Positions 16,132-24,125 are shown, counted from the first letter of the stretch. The stretch is DNA of 64,000 bases from DASQFQ01 sp038238015 (GCA_038238015.1 JBBRYA010000010.1:11866-75865); one strand, 5' to 3'. A program made the numbers and translations. Notes: a model not told the origin generated them from the sequence alone.

Positions 16132-17046
16132 ATGGCCACAGACGCGGTTCACAGGGATGACAGGCTGCTCACCGCGACGCGCTGGGCGAGCTGGGCGATC
16201 GTCGCGATCCTGATCCCCGCCGTGGTGGTGCTCTGGGGCCTCCCGGGCAAGACCGCCGACGCGTGGGCATGGACGTTCAAGCCGGACATGACGGCGATCT
16301 TCATGGGCTCGGGCTACGCGGCCGGCGCCTTCTTCTTCAGCCGCGCCGCGCTGGGCCCGCGCTGGCATCCCGCGTCGGCCGGCGTGCTGTCGGCGGCGAT
16401 CTTCGCCGCGCTCATGCTCATCCCGACGATCGTGCACTACGACCGCTTCAACCACGGCGACGCGCCGTTCCTCGCCGCGTTCGCGTTCTACGGCTGGGTC
16501 GTCGTCTACATCGTCGCGCCGGTGGCCGTCGCGGCCCTGTGGCTGCGCAACCACCGCACCGATCCTCGCGTCCGGCGCGCCGGGGACCCGCTCGTCTCCC
16601 CGCTCGTCCGGCACTGCGCGCAGGTGGTCGCCGCCGGCGCCCTCGTCGCGGCGGCGGTGTTCCTGATCGCGCCCAGCGTCGCGATCGACGTCTATCCGTG
16701 GAAGCTGACCCCGCTGACCGCGCGGGTGCTCGCGTGCTTCACCGCGCAGGTCGGCCTGGGGGCGCTGCTGCTGTCCTTCGATGAGCGCTGGAGCTCATGG
16801 CGGCTGCTGCTGCAGACCTTCCTCGTCGCCACCGCGTTCATGCTCGTCGGCGCCGCCAGGGCGTGGGGCGACTTCGACACCGGCAGACCCGGCACGTGGC
16901 TCTTCCTCGCCGGCCTGGTCGGGCTGGCCGTCGCGATCCTCGCGCTCTACCGGAGCATGGAGGCGACGCCCGGACGGCCTAGCCCGTCCGCACGTGCACC
17001 CGCTCGCCCTCCGCGGGAGCCAGAGCGGCCAGCTCCGCCGGGCTGA
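16132..17046 (+). CDS. Integral membrane protein of unknown function
   Basis: 304 residues with seven to eight hydrophobic segments, first helix WASWAIVAILIPAVVVLWGL, then TAIFMGSGYAAGAFFFSRAA and others, ending in a Pro/Arg-rich cytoplasmic tail. I do not recognise a named family. ATG 16132 was preferred to an upstream start because GAGAGG precedes it. The 3' end overlaps the convergent cysA remnant by 68 bases, so its last ~20 residues may be derived from sequence created by that truncation. Confidence 0.75.
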   Translation: MATDAVHRDDRLLTATRWASWAIVAILIPAVVVLWGLPGKTADAWAWTFKPDMTAIFMGSGYAAGAFFFSRAALGPRWHPASAGVLSAAIFAALMLIPTIVHYDRFNHGDAPFLAAFAFYGWVVVYIVAPVAVAALWLRNHRTDPRVRRAGDPLVSPLVRHCAQVVAAGALVAAAVFLIAPSVAIDVYPWKLTPLTARVLACFTAQVGLGALLLSFDERWSSWRLLLQTFLVATAFMLVGAARAWGDFDTGRPGTWLFLAGLVGLAVAILALYRSMEATPGRPSPSARAPARPPREPERPAPPG

Positions 17047-17398
17047 GCTGAACGGCGAGCGGCGAGCCGTTCTCGAGCTCGAGCTCGAGGCGGACCTCGA
17101 AGCCCAGGCGCGCCAGCCGCGTGATCGTCGCCTCGTGGGTCTCGGCCCGGCGCTCGCGGGCGATCTGGAGGTCGTGGGGGCGCAGGAGGCGGTCGCCGAG
17201 ACGGGTGACCGGGCCGGCGAAGCCCATGACGAACTCCGAGGCCGGCCGGTCGTAGATGTCCTCGGGGCTGCCCGCCTGCTCGACGCGGCCCTCGTTGACG
17301 ACGACGATCTGCTCGGCGACGTCCATCGCCTCCTGCTGGTCGTGGGTGACGAAGACGGTGGTGACGCCGACGCCTGCCCTGAGATCGCATAGCGACGT
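16979..17398 (-). pseudogene. cysA: Truncated sulfate/molybdate-type ABC transporter ATPase (CysA C-terminal fragment)
   Basis: Only the last ~140 residues remain. The frame begins after an in-frame TAG at ~17399 and reads DLRAGVGVTTVFVTHDQQEA, the H-loop region after Walker B, then MDVAEQIVVVNEGRVEQAG, PEDIYDRPASEFVMGFAGPV and a TOBE domain. Walker A, Q-loop, signature and Walker B are absent and no transporter partners are nearby. The upstream side joins directly to the end of the aminotransferase gene, so a deletion probably removed the front of a cys operon. The first ATG in the frame is at 17326, which would give a 115-residue protein with no ATPase core. Confidence 0.8.
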
Positions 17399-17442
17399 CT
17401 AAGCAGGACGGCTGCCGTGTTTCGGCTGGTGCTTCGCCTTTC

Positions 17443-18483
17443 CTAGGCCAGCGCCTCGAGCGCGCGGTCGACGTCGGCCTCGGTGTTGTAGAGGTGCCAG
17501 GAGGTGCGCAGGCGCCCGCCGCGCGTCGCGGCGCGGATCCCGGCGGCCTCGAGGCGCCCGGCGGCGCCCGGCGCGTCGTGGGTGACGATCGCCGAATCGC
17601 TCGCCGGGAGCCCGAGCCCGGCGCGGAAGCGGTTGGCGAGCCCGAGGTCGTGGGCATGGATCGCGGGCACGCCGATCCGGTTGATCAGCTCGAGCGCCGG
17701 CTGCGCGCCGACCCAGGAGAACCAGGCCGGCGAGGTGTCCAGCCGCCGGGCGTCGCGAGCGAGGCGCAGCGGCGGTGCGAAGTAGGAGGCGTGGACGTCC
17801 TCGCCCGCGTACCAGCCTGCGGCGGCTGGGACGATGGCGTCGAGGCGATCGGGCGTGACGGTCATGAACGCCGTCCCGCGCGGACACATCAGCCACTTGT
17901 AGGCCGCGCACACAACGAAGTCGAAGCGCGCGGCGTCGATCGGCAGCCAGCCGCAGGCCTGCGTCGCGTCGACGAGCGTCTGCGCCCCGTGCGCCTTGGC
18001 GGCGGCGGCGATTGCGGCAAGGTCGGCGACCTCGCCGGTGGACATCTGGACGGCGCTGAAGGCGACGACGTCCGTGCGGTCGTCGATCGCACCCGCGAGC
18101 TCGGGGGCCGGCACCGTGCGCACCTCGAGGCGCTCCTGGGCCAGGAACGGGAACAGCGTCGAGGTGAACTCGACGTCGGGGATCAGCACGCGCGTCCCCG
18201 CCGGGAGCGAGGCGGCGACGAAGGCGACCAGGCCCGACACGGTCGCGCCGACGGCGACCGTCGCGGCCTCCACCCCAACCAGCTCCGCGAACGCCCTCCG
18301 GGAGCCCTCCGTGCTCCTGCCCCAGTGCTCCCAGCTCGTGCGCCCCTCGCGCCAGTCTGCGAGCGCGGCCTGCATCGCCGTGAAGCCGTCGTCGGGCGGC
18401 AGCCCGTAGCTCGCCGTGTTCAGGTAGGCGCCCGCCGGGTGCCATTGGGACTGTGCCTCGGCGACTGTGAGTGGGCCCGGCAT
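17443..18483 (-). CDS. Class V aminotransferase-fold PLP enzyme
   Basis: 346 residues of the fold type I, class V group (cysteine desulfurase/kynureninase-like). The N-terminus has AYLNTASYGLPP, the substrate-pocket start of this group. Asp172 in LVDATQACGW would hold the PLP pyridine nitrogen and Lys196 in CAAYKWLMCPRG is the Schiff-base lysine. No cysteine-desulfurase active-site Cys loop is obvious near the C-terminus, so a desulfurase assignment is not supported; the related group includes isopenicillin-N epimerase-like enzymes. It is divergent from rsgA with a very short gap. Confidence 0.87.
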   Translation of the reverse strand: MPGPLTVAEAQSQWHPAGAYLNTASYGLPPDDGFTAMQAALADWREGRTSWEHWGRSTEGSRRAFAELVGVEAATVAVGATVSGLVAFVAASLPAGTRVLIPDVEFTSTLFPFLAQERLEVRTVPAPELAGAIDDRTDVVAFSAVQMSTGEVADLAAIAAAAKAHGAQTLVDATQACGWLPIDAARFDFVVCAAYKWLMCPRGTAFMTVTPDRLDAIVPAAAGWYAGEDVHASYFAPPLRLARDARRLDTSPAWFSWVGAQPALELINRIGVPAIHAHDLGLANRFRAGLGLPASDSAIVTHDAPGAAGRLEAAGIRAATRGGRLRTSWHLYNTEADVDRALEALA

Positions 18484-18492
18484 GCCCTCAGG

Positions 18493-19572
18493 ATGCCGGA
18501 AACCTGCGCGCAGACATCTCCGCCTGCCACGCTAGGGGTCTTGCCATCGTCCGCGTCACCCGTCCTGCGCCGGCTCGGCTGGGATGAGGCCACAGAAGTC
18601 CCCGGCGGGCTGGCGCCCGGGCGGGTCATCGCCCAGCACCGCGGCGCGTGGGTCGTCGCCGCCGAAGACGGCGATCACGTCGCGACGCTCGCCGGGCGCC
18701 TGATCCACTCCGGCGAGCCGCCGCCCACCGTCGGCGACTGGGTCGGGCTGGGGCCCGACGCGGTCATCGCCGCGCTTCTGCCGCGGCGCGGCGTGCTGCG
18801 CCGTGCGCATCCCGGCGGGGCGAGCGAGGCGCAGGCGCTCGCGGCGCACGTCGACCTCGCGCTGATCGTCACCGGCCTTGACCGCGACCTCAACGAGCGG
18901 CGGATCGAGCGCTGGCTCGCGCTCGCGCTCGACGGCGGCGTGGAGCCGCTGCTGGTGCTCTCCAAGGCCGACCTACACCTTGATCCCGGCGCGGTGGTGG
19001 CGACGTGGGAGGCACGCTCCGGCGGCCTGGCCGTGATCGCGATCAGCGTCCGCTCCGGGGTGGGGCTGGAGGCGCTCGGCGCGCGACTGGCGCCCGGCAA
19101 GACCGCGGTGCTGCTCGGATCCTCGGGTGCCGGGAAGTCGACGCTGGTCAACACGCTGCTCGGCGAGGACCGCCAGGCGACCGCGCCCGTGCGCGCGACC
19201 GACGACCGCGGCCGCCACACCACGACGCGCCGCGAGTTGATCACGCTGCCGGGCGGCGCGCTGCTGATCGACACGCCGGGGCTGCGCCTGCCGCGTCTGT
19301 GGGAGCCCGACGCGGCGCCCGACGGCGCGTTCGCCGACGTCGAGGCGCTGGCCGAGGGGTGTCGCTTCGCCGACTGCCGCCACGACGGCGAGCCCGGCTG
19401 CGCGGTGCGCGGGGCGGTCGAGCCCGCGCGCCTGCTGCACTGGGAGAAGCTCGGCCGCGAGCGCGCCTCGATCCAGGAGCGCCGCGACGCGAAGGGGCGC
19501 AGCGAGCGCAGCCGGCGCGGGGCCGACGTCCAGCGCGAGTACCGCAAGGTGCGCGGGAAGCGCGGGCCCTAG
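18493..19572 (+). CDS. rsgA: Ribosome small-subunit-dependent GTPase A
   Basis: 359 residues from ATG 18493; a TTG at 18541 (343 residues) is an alternative start. This is the circularly permuted GTPase that assists late 30S maturation. Order seen: OB-fold region (VVAAEDGDHVATLAGRL, PTVGDWVGL), G4 VLSKADL, then G1 LLGSSGAGKSTLVNTLLG, G2/G3 with RGRHTTTRRELITLPGGALL and DTPGLRLPRLW, then the C-terminal zinc knuckle CRFADCRHDGEPGCAV. All signature elements are intact. The Arg/Lys-rich tail fits rRNA contact. Confidence 0.95.
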   Translation: MPETCAQTSPPATLGVLPSSASPVLRRLGWDEATEVPGGLAPGRVIAQHRGAWVVAAEDGDHVATLAGRLIHSGEPPPTVGDWVGLGPDAVIAALLPRRGVLRRAHPGGASEAQALAAHVDLALIVTGLDRDLNERRIERWLALALDGGVEPLLVLSKADLHLDPGAVVATWEARSGGLAVIAISVRSGVGLEALGARLAPGKTAVLLGSSGAGKSTLVNTLLGEDRQATAPVRATDDRGRHTTTRRELITLPGGALLIDTPGLRLPRLWEPDAAPDGAFADVEALAEGCRFADCRHDGEPGCAVRGAVEPARLLHWEKLGRERASIQERRDAKGRSERSRRGADVQREYRKVRGKRGP

Positions 19573-19587
19573 CCGCTCATCCGGCGC

Positions 19588-20478
19588 TCAGAGGCCCGGC
19601 GGGTGGCGGACCGTGTAACCGTCCGTCGGGTGCGGGCTCCACTGCCAGCGCGAGCCCGTCGCGCTCTGGCCCGAGGTGTCGAAGCGGCGGCCGTTGACCA
19701 CCATGTAGACGTGGCTCGGCTGGGCGTAGATCGTGATGTGGCGGCCGGGCCCGGGAGCGCCGTAGGACATGAACTCGCTCGAGTCCTTGGGGATGCTCAG
19801 CAGGCCGGCGCCGTGCAGTGCGTAGGAGACCGAGCCCGAGCAGTCATAGCCCGAGTCGTGGAAGCTCGCGTGGCCGCCGCCGTAGCGGTAGGGCGCGTGC
19901 GCGATGCGGTTGCCGGCCGCGATGACGCGGCGCACGATGCGCGGGAGCCCGCCGCGGCCGCCGCGCGCCGAGCGGCGGGACTTGAGCACGACGCTCACGC
20001 CCGGGTGCCCGAGCGCGCTCCACGTGGCGGGGCCGACGAGGGCGTCGGCGGTCAGGCCGTGGCGGCGCTGGAAGCGCTTGACCGCGCGGCGGGTGCCGGG
20101 GCCGAAGATGCCGTCGGTGGCGATCCCGAGCGAGCGCTGCAGCATTCGCACGCGCGCGGCCTTGGAGCCGCCGCCGCTCCCGCCCTGGTGGCGCGCGTAG
20201 GCGCGGCGCAGGGCGGCCAGGGTGCTGGCGCCGGCGATGCCGTCGGCGGTCAGGTGATGGCGGCGCTGGAAGCGCTTGACCGCGCGACGGGTGCCGGGGC
20301 CGAAAATGCGGTCGGGATGCAGCCCGAGCATCCGCTGCAGCGTGGCGACGCGCGGCCCCTTGGAGCCGCGCTTGAGGTCGCCGGCCGAGGCGGCCGGGGC
20401 GAGAATGAGCGCCAGCGCCATCAGCGCCGCCGCGATGTAGATGATGCCTCGGCTGCGCCGAGGGGCTGCCATGCCCAC
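19588..20478 (-). CDS. Secreted NlpC/P60-like cell-wall protein with two peptidoglycan-binding domains
   Basis: 296 residues. An N-terminal signal sequence (IIYIAAALMALALILAPAASAG) leads to two PG_binding_1 repeats (KGPRVATLQRMLGLHPDRIF, and a second with VRMLQRSLGIATDGIFGPGT), then an NlpC/P60-type domain with GYDCSGSVSYALHGAGLL holding the catalytic Cys, HITIYAQPSHVYMVVNGRRF supplying the His region. The two binding repeats are nearly identical around FGPGTRRAVKRFQRRH, a recent duplication. It likely cleaves or remodels peptidoglycan. A c-di-AMP riboswitch precedes it, as for many actinobacterial wall hydrolases. Confidence 0.9.
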   Translation of the reverse strand: MGMAAPRRSRGIIYIAAALMALALILAPAASAGDLKRGSKGPRVATLQRMLGLHPDRIFGPGTRRAVKRFQRRHHLTADGIAGASTLAALRRAYARHQGGSGGGSKAARVRMLQRSLGIATDGIFGPGTRRAVKRFQRRHGLTADALVGPATWSALGHPGVSVVLKSRRSARGGRGGLPRIVRRVIAAGNRIAHAPYRYGGGHASFHDSGYDCSGSVSYALHGAGLLSIPKDSSEFMSYGAPGPGRHITIYAQPSHVYMVVNGRRFDTSGQSATGSRWQWSPHPTDGYTVRHPPGL

Positions 20479-20499
20479 CTGAGACTGCTCCGTCTGTTG

Positions 20500-20652
20500 C
20501 CGCTATGTCCGAGCCTGCGAGGTGAGCTGTCGGGCTCGCGCTGACTGCGCTACGCCGCACACTGGCGGCGATTCGCCCCTGCGGCTCTGGTCGAGCCGCT
20601 TTGGTTCCCCCGCTCGCCGGGCCACGGAGGCCCAGCGATTCGGCGGGCGCCG
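20500..20652 (-). ncRNA. ydaO-type cyclic di-AMP riboswitch
   Basis: On the minus strand, 22-170 bases before the NlpC/P60 ATG, the conserved ydaO blocks occur in order: AATCGCTGGG, GAGCGGGGGAACC (20603-20615), GGGGCGAATC (20570-20579), GCGGCGTAGCGC, CGAGCCCGACAGCTCACC (including 20521-20531) and GGCTCGGACA. Spacing and pairing elements match the two-fold pseudo-symmetric class. In actinobacteria this class represses resuscitation and wall-hydrolase genes when c-di-AMP binds. Confidence 0.9.
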
Positions 20653-20662
20653 TTGTATCAGC

Positions 20663-20690
20663 AGAAAGTCCTGCTCGTTGCAGGATTTCT
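20663..20690 (-). terminator. Intrinsic terminator of the P450 gene
   Basis: AGAAAGTCCTGC and GCAGGATTTCT form an 11-bp stem with one bulge and a 5-base loop. On the minus strand the hairpin lies just after the P450 stop and is followed by TTTCT, separating it from the riboswitch transcript. Confidence 0.65.
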
Positions 20691-20700
20691 TGCAGATGCC

Positions 20701-21900
20701 TCAGTTCGGACGCCAGCGGACGGGCAGGGAATCGAGCCCGTAGATGCCGTCGATCGTGCCGTACTCCGGGTCCCCGTCGAGCTCCAGCCCGGGCATCCGC
20801 GGAGCCAGGAAGGCGAGCGCCTCGCCCAGTTCCGCGCGCGCGAGGTTCGCGCCCAGGCAGTAGTGGACGCCGGCGCCGAAGGTCAGCGGCTTGCCCGCCC
20901 GCTCGCGCGTGATGTCAAAGCCCGCGGGCTCGCCGTCGCGATTGCCGGTGAACGCGCTCACGAGGACGACCGTGCCCTCGGGGAAGGTCACCCCGCGGTA
21001 CTCGACGTCCTCCATCGCGATCCGCGCGGTGAACGGCGTGATCGGCTCGAAGCGCAGGACCTCCTCGACGGCGCGAGGCGCGAGCGAGGGGTCGGCGGCG
21101 ACGGCGGCCCACTGGTCGGGGTGCTCGGCGAACAGGCGCAGCGCGTGGGCGAGCTGGCTCTGCGTCGTGTCGACCCCGCCGACCAGGACGTTCAGCACGA
21201 GGTTGAGCAGCTCGACGTCCGAGAGCCGGTCCCCCGCCTCCTCGGCCGCGATCAGGGTCGAGATCAGGTCCTCGCCGGGGTCGTCGCGGCGGCGGCGCAG
21301 CAGCTCGCCTGCGTAGTCGTAGAACTCGACGACCGCCTGCTCGATCTGGGCGCGCTCCTCCATCACGCTCATCCCGAACTGGCGCTGGATCCAGCGCGAC
21401 CAGTCCCACAAGCGCTCGTGGTCCTGGAGCGGCGCGCCCATGACGGTCGCGATCACCATCGAGGGGTAGGGCTTGGCCAGCGCGGCGACCGCGTCGGCGC
21501 GGCCCTGGGTGGCGAGCGGCGCGAACAGCTCGGTCAGGTAGGCGCGCATCGACGGGCGCCACTTCTCCACCGCCCGCGGGGTGAAGGCCGGGTTGACGAG
21601 GCCGCGCAGGCGCGAGTGGTCGGCCCCGTTGACGTGCAGGATGTTGCGGCGGATCTCCTCGAAGAGCGGGCCGTCGTCGATGCCGAAGATCTCGGCGATC
21701 TTCAGGCCGGGGAACGTGAACGCGCGCGAGCGCAGGAAGAACTCGCCCGCCTCGCGATCCACCGCGACGCAGCCCAGCGGCATGGTGGCGAGCCAGCCCT
21801 GCTCGGACAGCTCGCGCATGGTCGTGTGGAAGCGCTCGCCGCGCAGCGACGGGTCGGTGTAGTCGAACGCTGGGAGCTCGAGCTCCGAGACGGCGGGCAT
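20701..21900 (-). CDS. Cytochrome P450
   Basis: 399 residues, usual length for a soluble bacterial P450. The heme-binding loop is FGAGVHYCLGANLARAEL with proximal Cys348. The K-helix ExxR is EEVLRF (Glu280, Arg283). The I-helix oxygen-activation motif reads GGVDTTQSQ (Asp244, Thr245), with Asp in place of the more common Glu. It inserts oxygen into an unidentified small molecule using electrons from a ferredoxin; none is encoded next door. It stands alone, bounded by a terminator downstream and a divergent glycosylase-like gene upstream. Confidence 0.93.
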   Translation of the reverse strand: MPAVSELELPAFDYTDPSLRGERFHTTMRELSEQGWLATMPLGCVAVDREAGEFFLRSRAFTFPGLKIAEIFGIDDGPLFEEIRRNILHVNGADHSRLRGLVNPAFTPRAVEKWRPSMRAYLTELFAPLATQGRADAVAALAKPYPSMVIATVMGAPLQDHERLWDWSRWIQRQFGMSVMEERAQIEQAVVEFYDYAGELLRRRRDDPGEDLISTLIAAEEAGDRLSDVELLNLVLNVLVGGVDTTQSQLAHALRLFAEHPDQWAAVAADPSLAPRAVEEVLRFEPITPFTARIAMEDVEYRGVTFPEGTVVLVSAFTGNRDGEPAGFDITRERAGKPLTFGAGVHYCLGANLARAELGEALAFLAPRMPGLELDGDPEYGTIDGIYGLDSLPVRWRPN

Positions 21901-21926
21901 CGCGGCGCGAGCCTATCTTGCACGGG

Positions 21927-22721
21927 GTGACCTTCACACTCCAGCCACGCGGTCCGTTCATGCTCGCCGAGGCGGTGCGCGTGGCGTTCACCGATGACGG
22001 CGGCGCGGCGGGCGCTCTGGCGGCGCGCATGGCGGGGGAGGAGGTGGTCGTCGAGTGGGTCTCCGAGCTTCCGGTTGACGCGGTCGAGCGCCACGCGGCC
22101 CGGATCCTCTCGCTCGACGTCGATGCCCGCGGGGTGGGGGAGGTGACCGACCGGGTGGCCCGCGAGCTGCTCGCTTCGGGGCGGCGGCCGGTCTGCTTCG
22201 GCACGCCCTTCGAGGCGGCCGTGTGGGCGGTGCTGACCCAGCGCAGCTCGATGGCGCAGGCCGCGAAGGTCAAGGACGCGCTGGCGGCCGCCCACGGAAC
22301 CGAGCTGGAGATCGAGGGCGAGCTGCTGCGGCCGTTTCCCGGCCCGGACGTGTTCTTGTCGCTCGAGTCGTTTCCCGGGGTCTGGGAGTCCAAGCTCGAG
22401 CGCATCCGCGGGCTGGCAGCCGCGGCCGCTGAGGGTGACCTCGACCCCGAGCGGCTCCGCTCGCTTTCACTCGAGGCCGCGATGGCGCACCTGCAAGAAC
22501 TGTCCGGGATCGGCCCGTTCGCGGCCACGCTCGTGCTCGCCCGCGGAGCCGGCCACCCCGACACGCCCCCACCGACCCTGCGCCGCTTCCGCCAGGCGGT
22601 GAGTGCGGCCTACGGCCGCGAGGAGGAGGTCTCAGACGCCGAGATCGCGGAGCTCAGCGAGGGCTGGCGGCCGTTCCGGTCGTGGGTGACCTACCTGATG
22701 CGGAGCGCCCGCGGGTCCTGA
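21927..22721 (+). CDS. AlkA-like HhH-GPD family protein (DNA glycosylase fold)
   Basis: 264 residues from GTG 21927; a TTG at 21918 is possible. An N-terminal AlkA-like domain is followed by the helix-hairpin-helix segment LQELSGIGPFAATLVLARGA. In active AlkA enzymes the residues after this motif hold the catalytic Asp (LPDDYLIKQRF in E. coli). Here the matching stretch reads PDTPPPTLRRFRQAV, so I see no Asp at the expected place. The C-terminal GWRPFRSWVTYLMR is well conserved. It may be a non-catalytic lesion-binding protein or use another acid residue. Confidence 0.8.
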   Translation: MTFTLQPRGPFMLAEAVRVAFTDDGGAAGALAARMAGEEVVVEWVSELPVDAVERHAARILSLDVDARGVGEVTDRVARELLASGRRPVCFGTPFEAAVWAVLTQRSSMAQAAKVKDALAAAHGTELEIEGELLRPFPGPDVFLSLESFPGVWESKLERIRGLAAAAAEGDLDPERLRSLSLEAAMAHLQELSGIGPFAATLVLARGAGHPDTPPPTLRRFRQAVSAAYGREEEVSDAEIAELSEGWRPFRSWVTYLMRSARGS

Positions 22722-22744
22722 GGGCCGCTACGATCCCCCAGCCA

Positions 22745-22828
22745 GCGGCTGTGGTGAAATTGGTATACACGCGGCGTTCAGGTCGCCGTGGGGGCAACCC
22801 CGTGGAGGTTCGAGTCCTCTCAGCCGCA
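22745..22828 (+). tRNA. tRNA-Leu (anticodon CAG)
   Basis: Acceptor stem GCGGCTG pairs with CAGCCGC at 22821-22827, discriminator A. The D-arm GGTGAAATTGGTATACAC, anticodon stem-loop CGGCG-TTCAGGT-CGCCG with anticodon CAG, a long variable arm (GTGGGGGCAACCCCGT) and GGTTCGAGTCC T-arm make a class II leucine tRNA. The 3' CCA is not encoded. Confidence 0.95.
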
Positions 22829-22859
22829 CTACCCGTTGCTACTCTGGCGAGCGGTCCGC

Positions 22860-22932
22860 GCCGCTATCGTCTAGGGGACTAGGACGCCGCCCTCTCACGG
22901 CGGAAACCGGGGTTCGAATCCCCGTAGCGGTA
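22860..22932 (+). tRNA. tRNA-Glu (anticodon CTC)
   Basis: Acceptor GCCGCTA pairs with TAGCGGT (one G-T pair). Anticodon stem-loop CCGCC-CTCTCAC-GGCGG gives anticodon CTC; T-arm CGGGGTTCGAATCCCCG. The gene lies 31 bases after tRNA-Leu and is probably co-transcribed. Its 3' end borders the lower-GC accessory region and is a plausible former integration site. Confidence 0.95.
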
Positions 22933-22942
22933 CCTACGGAAG

Positions 22943-22965
22943 CCCTGCAAATCGCGGGGTTTTCG
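22943..22965 (+). terminator. Terminator of the tRNA pair
   Basis: CCCTGC pairs with GCGGGG (one T-G pair) across AAATC and is followed by TTTTCGCGTTT, a short intrinsic terminator 10 bases after tRNA-Glu. Confidence 0.55.
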
Positions 22966-23061
22966 CGTTTCTAGGGCCGGCGAATGAGAGCGCGACTGAG
23001 AGCCTTCTCCGGACTCCGACAAGATCGCTGCGGACAGCTGAACGCAGTAGCGTCCGACTAG

Positions 23062-23394
23062 ATGGGCAGCGCTGGCGAGCCGACTCGGAACCAACGGCTA
23101 CGCGACGTGAGGCTCGAGCGCGCCCAGGAGGCGGTGTTCAAGAAGGCTGGCCGCACGCACGAGCACCCAGCCCGCGCCGAGCTCCTCGAGCGCTACCGGC
23201 AGATCGACATCGGCTACGCCGCCGCCCGCCGCGACAGTGCCCCCGCCGCCGAGATAGCCCGTCACCGACGCGAGCGTGACGCGGCTCTACTCGCCGCGAA
23301 GGAGTCCGGCATCCTCATGCGCGACCTCGAGCGCGCAGTCGGGATCTCCGCCGACACGCTGCGCAACATCCTGCGGCGCGCGCGGGTCGCCTAG
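23062..23394 (+). CDS. Small hypothetical protein with C-terminal helix-turn-helix-like segment
   Basis: 110 residues, Arg/Glu/Ala-rich and mostly helical. The C-terminus, GILMRDLERAVGISADTLRNIL, reads like a helix-turn-helix with a turn at GIS, so DNA binding is likely, but no family is recognised. It is the first gene of the lower-GC region after tRNA-Glu. The ATG at 23062 is 27 bases into a region without another in-frame start. Confidence 0.6.
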   Translation: MGSAGEPTRNQRLRDVRLERAQEAVFKKAGRTHEHPARAELLERYRQIDIGYAAARRDSAPAAEIARHRRERDAALLAAKESGILMRDLERAVGISADTLRNILRRARVA

Positions 23395-23537
23395 CCCACG
23401 CGCGCCTGCGTAACCGATGTCGTAGCGGTGTCGTTGAGCGGCCGCTGCGCCCGCTCCGCTGAGGAGCCCTAGGGTGGCCGCCGCCGAGGCGGCGGAGGGC
23501 CTTCGGTGGCGTTCGAGGGCTTGGTCGGGTCTCGCGG

Positions 23538-23633
23538 CTACGGGCGATCCAGGCCATGTGTCTGCGGCTTGGTCGGGTCACGCGGTGGAGGCCCCGGCGG
23601 CGGGCTTGGCGGCCGCGGCTTCTCATCAGGCAT
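23538..23633 (-). CDS. Proline-rich 31-residue peptide
   Basis: The ATG at 23633 is preceded by AGGAGGTGA, a full-length match to the anti-Shine-Dalgarno, and that site contains the stop codon of the upstream membrane-protein gene, so the two are coupled. The product starts MPDEKPRPPSPPPGPPPRDP. After the TAG the same frame continues with a second PRDPTKP motif and a further Pro/Arg-rich stretch to another TAG, so the gene may once have been longer. Function unknown. Confidence 0.5.
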   Translation of the reverse strand: MPDEKPRPPSPPPGPPPRDPTKPQTHGLDRP

Positions 23634-23639
23634 GCGCTA

Positions 23640-24083
23640 TCACCTCCTCTCGGCCAGCTTGATCGTCCAGAACACGACGTCGGCACCGAGAGCGGCCACC
23701 GCTCCCTGAAAGAGGCGATAGAGGCAGTCGATCCTGCGCTGGTTTGCATCCCAGTTGCTCTCGAGCTTCTCAGCGAGGAAACGCTGCATCGCGGCGACGT
23801 CACCGCAGACTGGGTCATCAGCCCAGTCCTCGAGCAGCGTCTTCGCCCCGATCGCCCATCGCCAGTTCTTCCGCGGCCAGAGGATCGCCATCGACAGGCC
23901 CAGCGCGCAGCCGAACGCGATCAGGGCCAACACCGTCAGCAGGTCGCCCTTCGCACCTCCGCTGAGGGCCTGGGCGCCGAGGAAGGAAGTCACGATCGCC
24001 GCGCCCGGAGACTCGACCTCAGGTTGAGAGGTGCGGTTTTCTAGCCTGTGTGGGACTATCCGGCCAGCCGTGTCAAGGCGCAT
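23640..24083 (-). CDS. Small two-TM membrane protein of unknown function
   Basis: 147 residues. One hydrophobic helix at about 48-70 (LLTVLALIAFGCALGLSMAI) is followed by WPRKNWRW, a polar helical stretch with AAMQRFLAEKLESNWDANQR, and a second hydrophobic helix near the C-terminus (GAVAALGADVVFWTIKLAER). This two-helix layout with a polar helical linker resembles small membrane effector proteins found next to nucleotide-signal defence genes, but no synthase is nearby, so this is only a suggestion. GTG 23993 is an alternative start. It is divergent from the 24126 gene group. Confidence 0.6.
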   Translation of the reverse strand: MRLDTAGRIVPHRLENRTSQPEVESPGAAIVTSFLGAQALSGGAKGDLLTVLALIAFGCALGLSMAILWPRKNWRWAIGAKTLLEDWADDPVCGDVAAMQRFLAEKLESNWDANQRRIDCLYRLFQGAVAALGADVVFWTIKLAERR

Positions 24084-24125
24084 GGCGATTCGGTCGACAA
24101 TTCGGGTATCGCGGAACCCCGTCCC

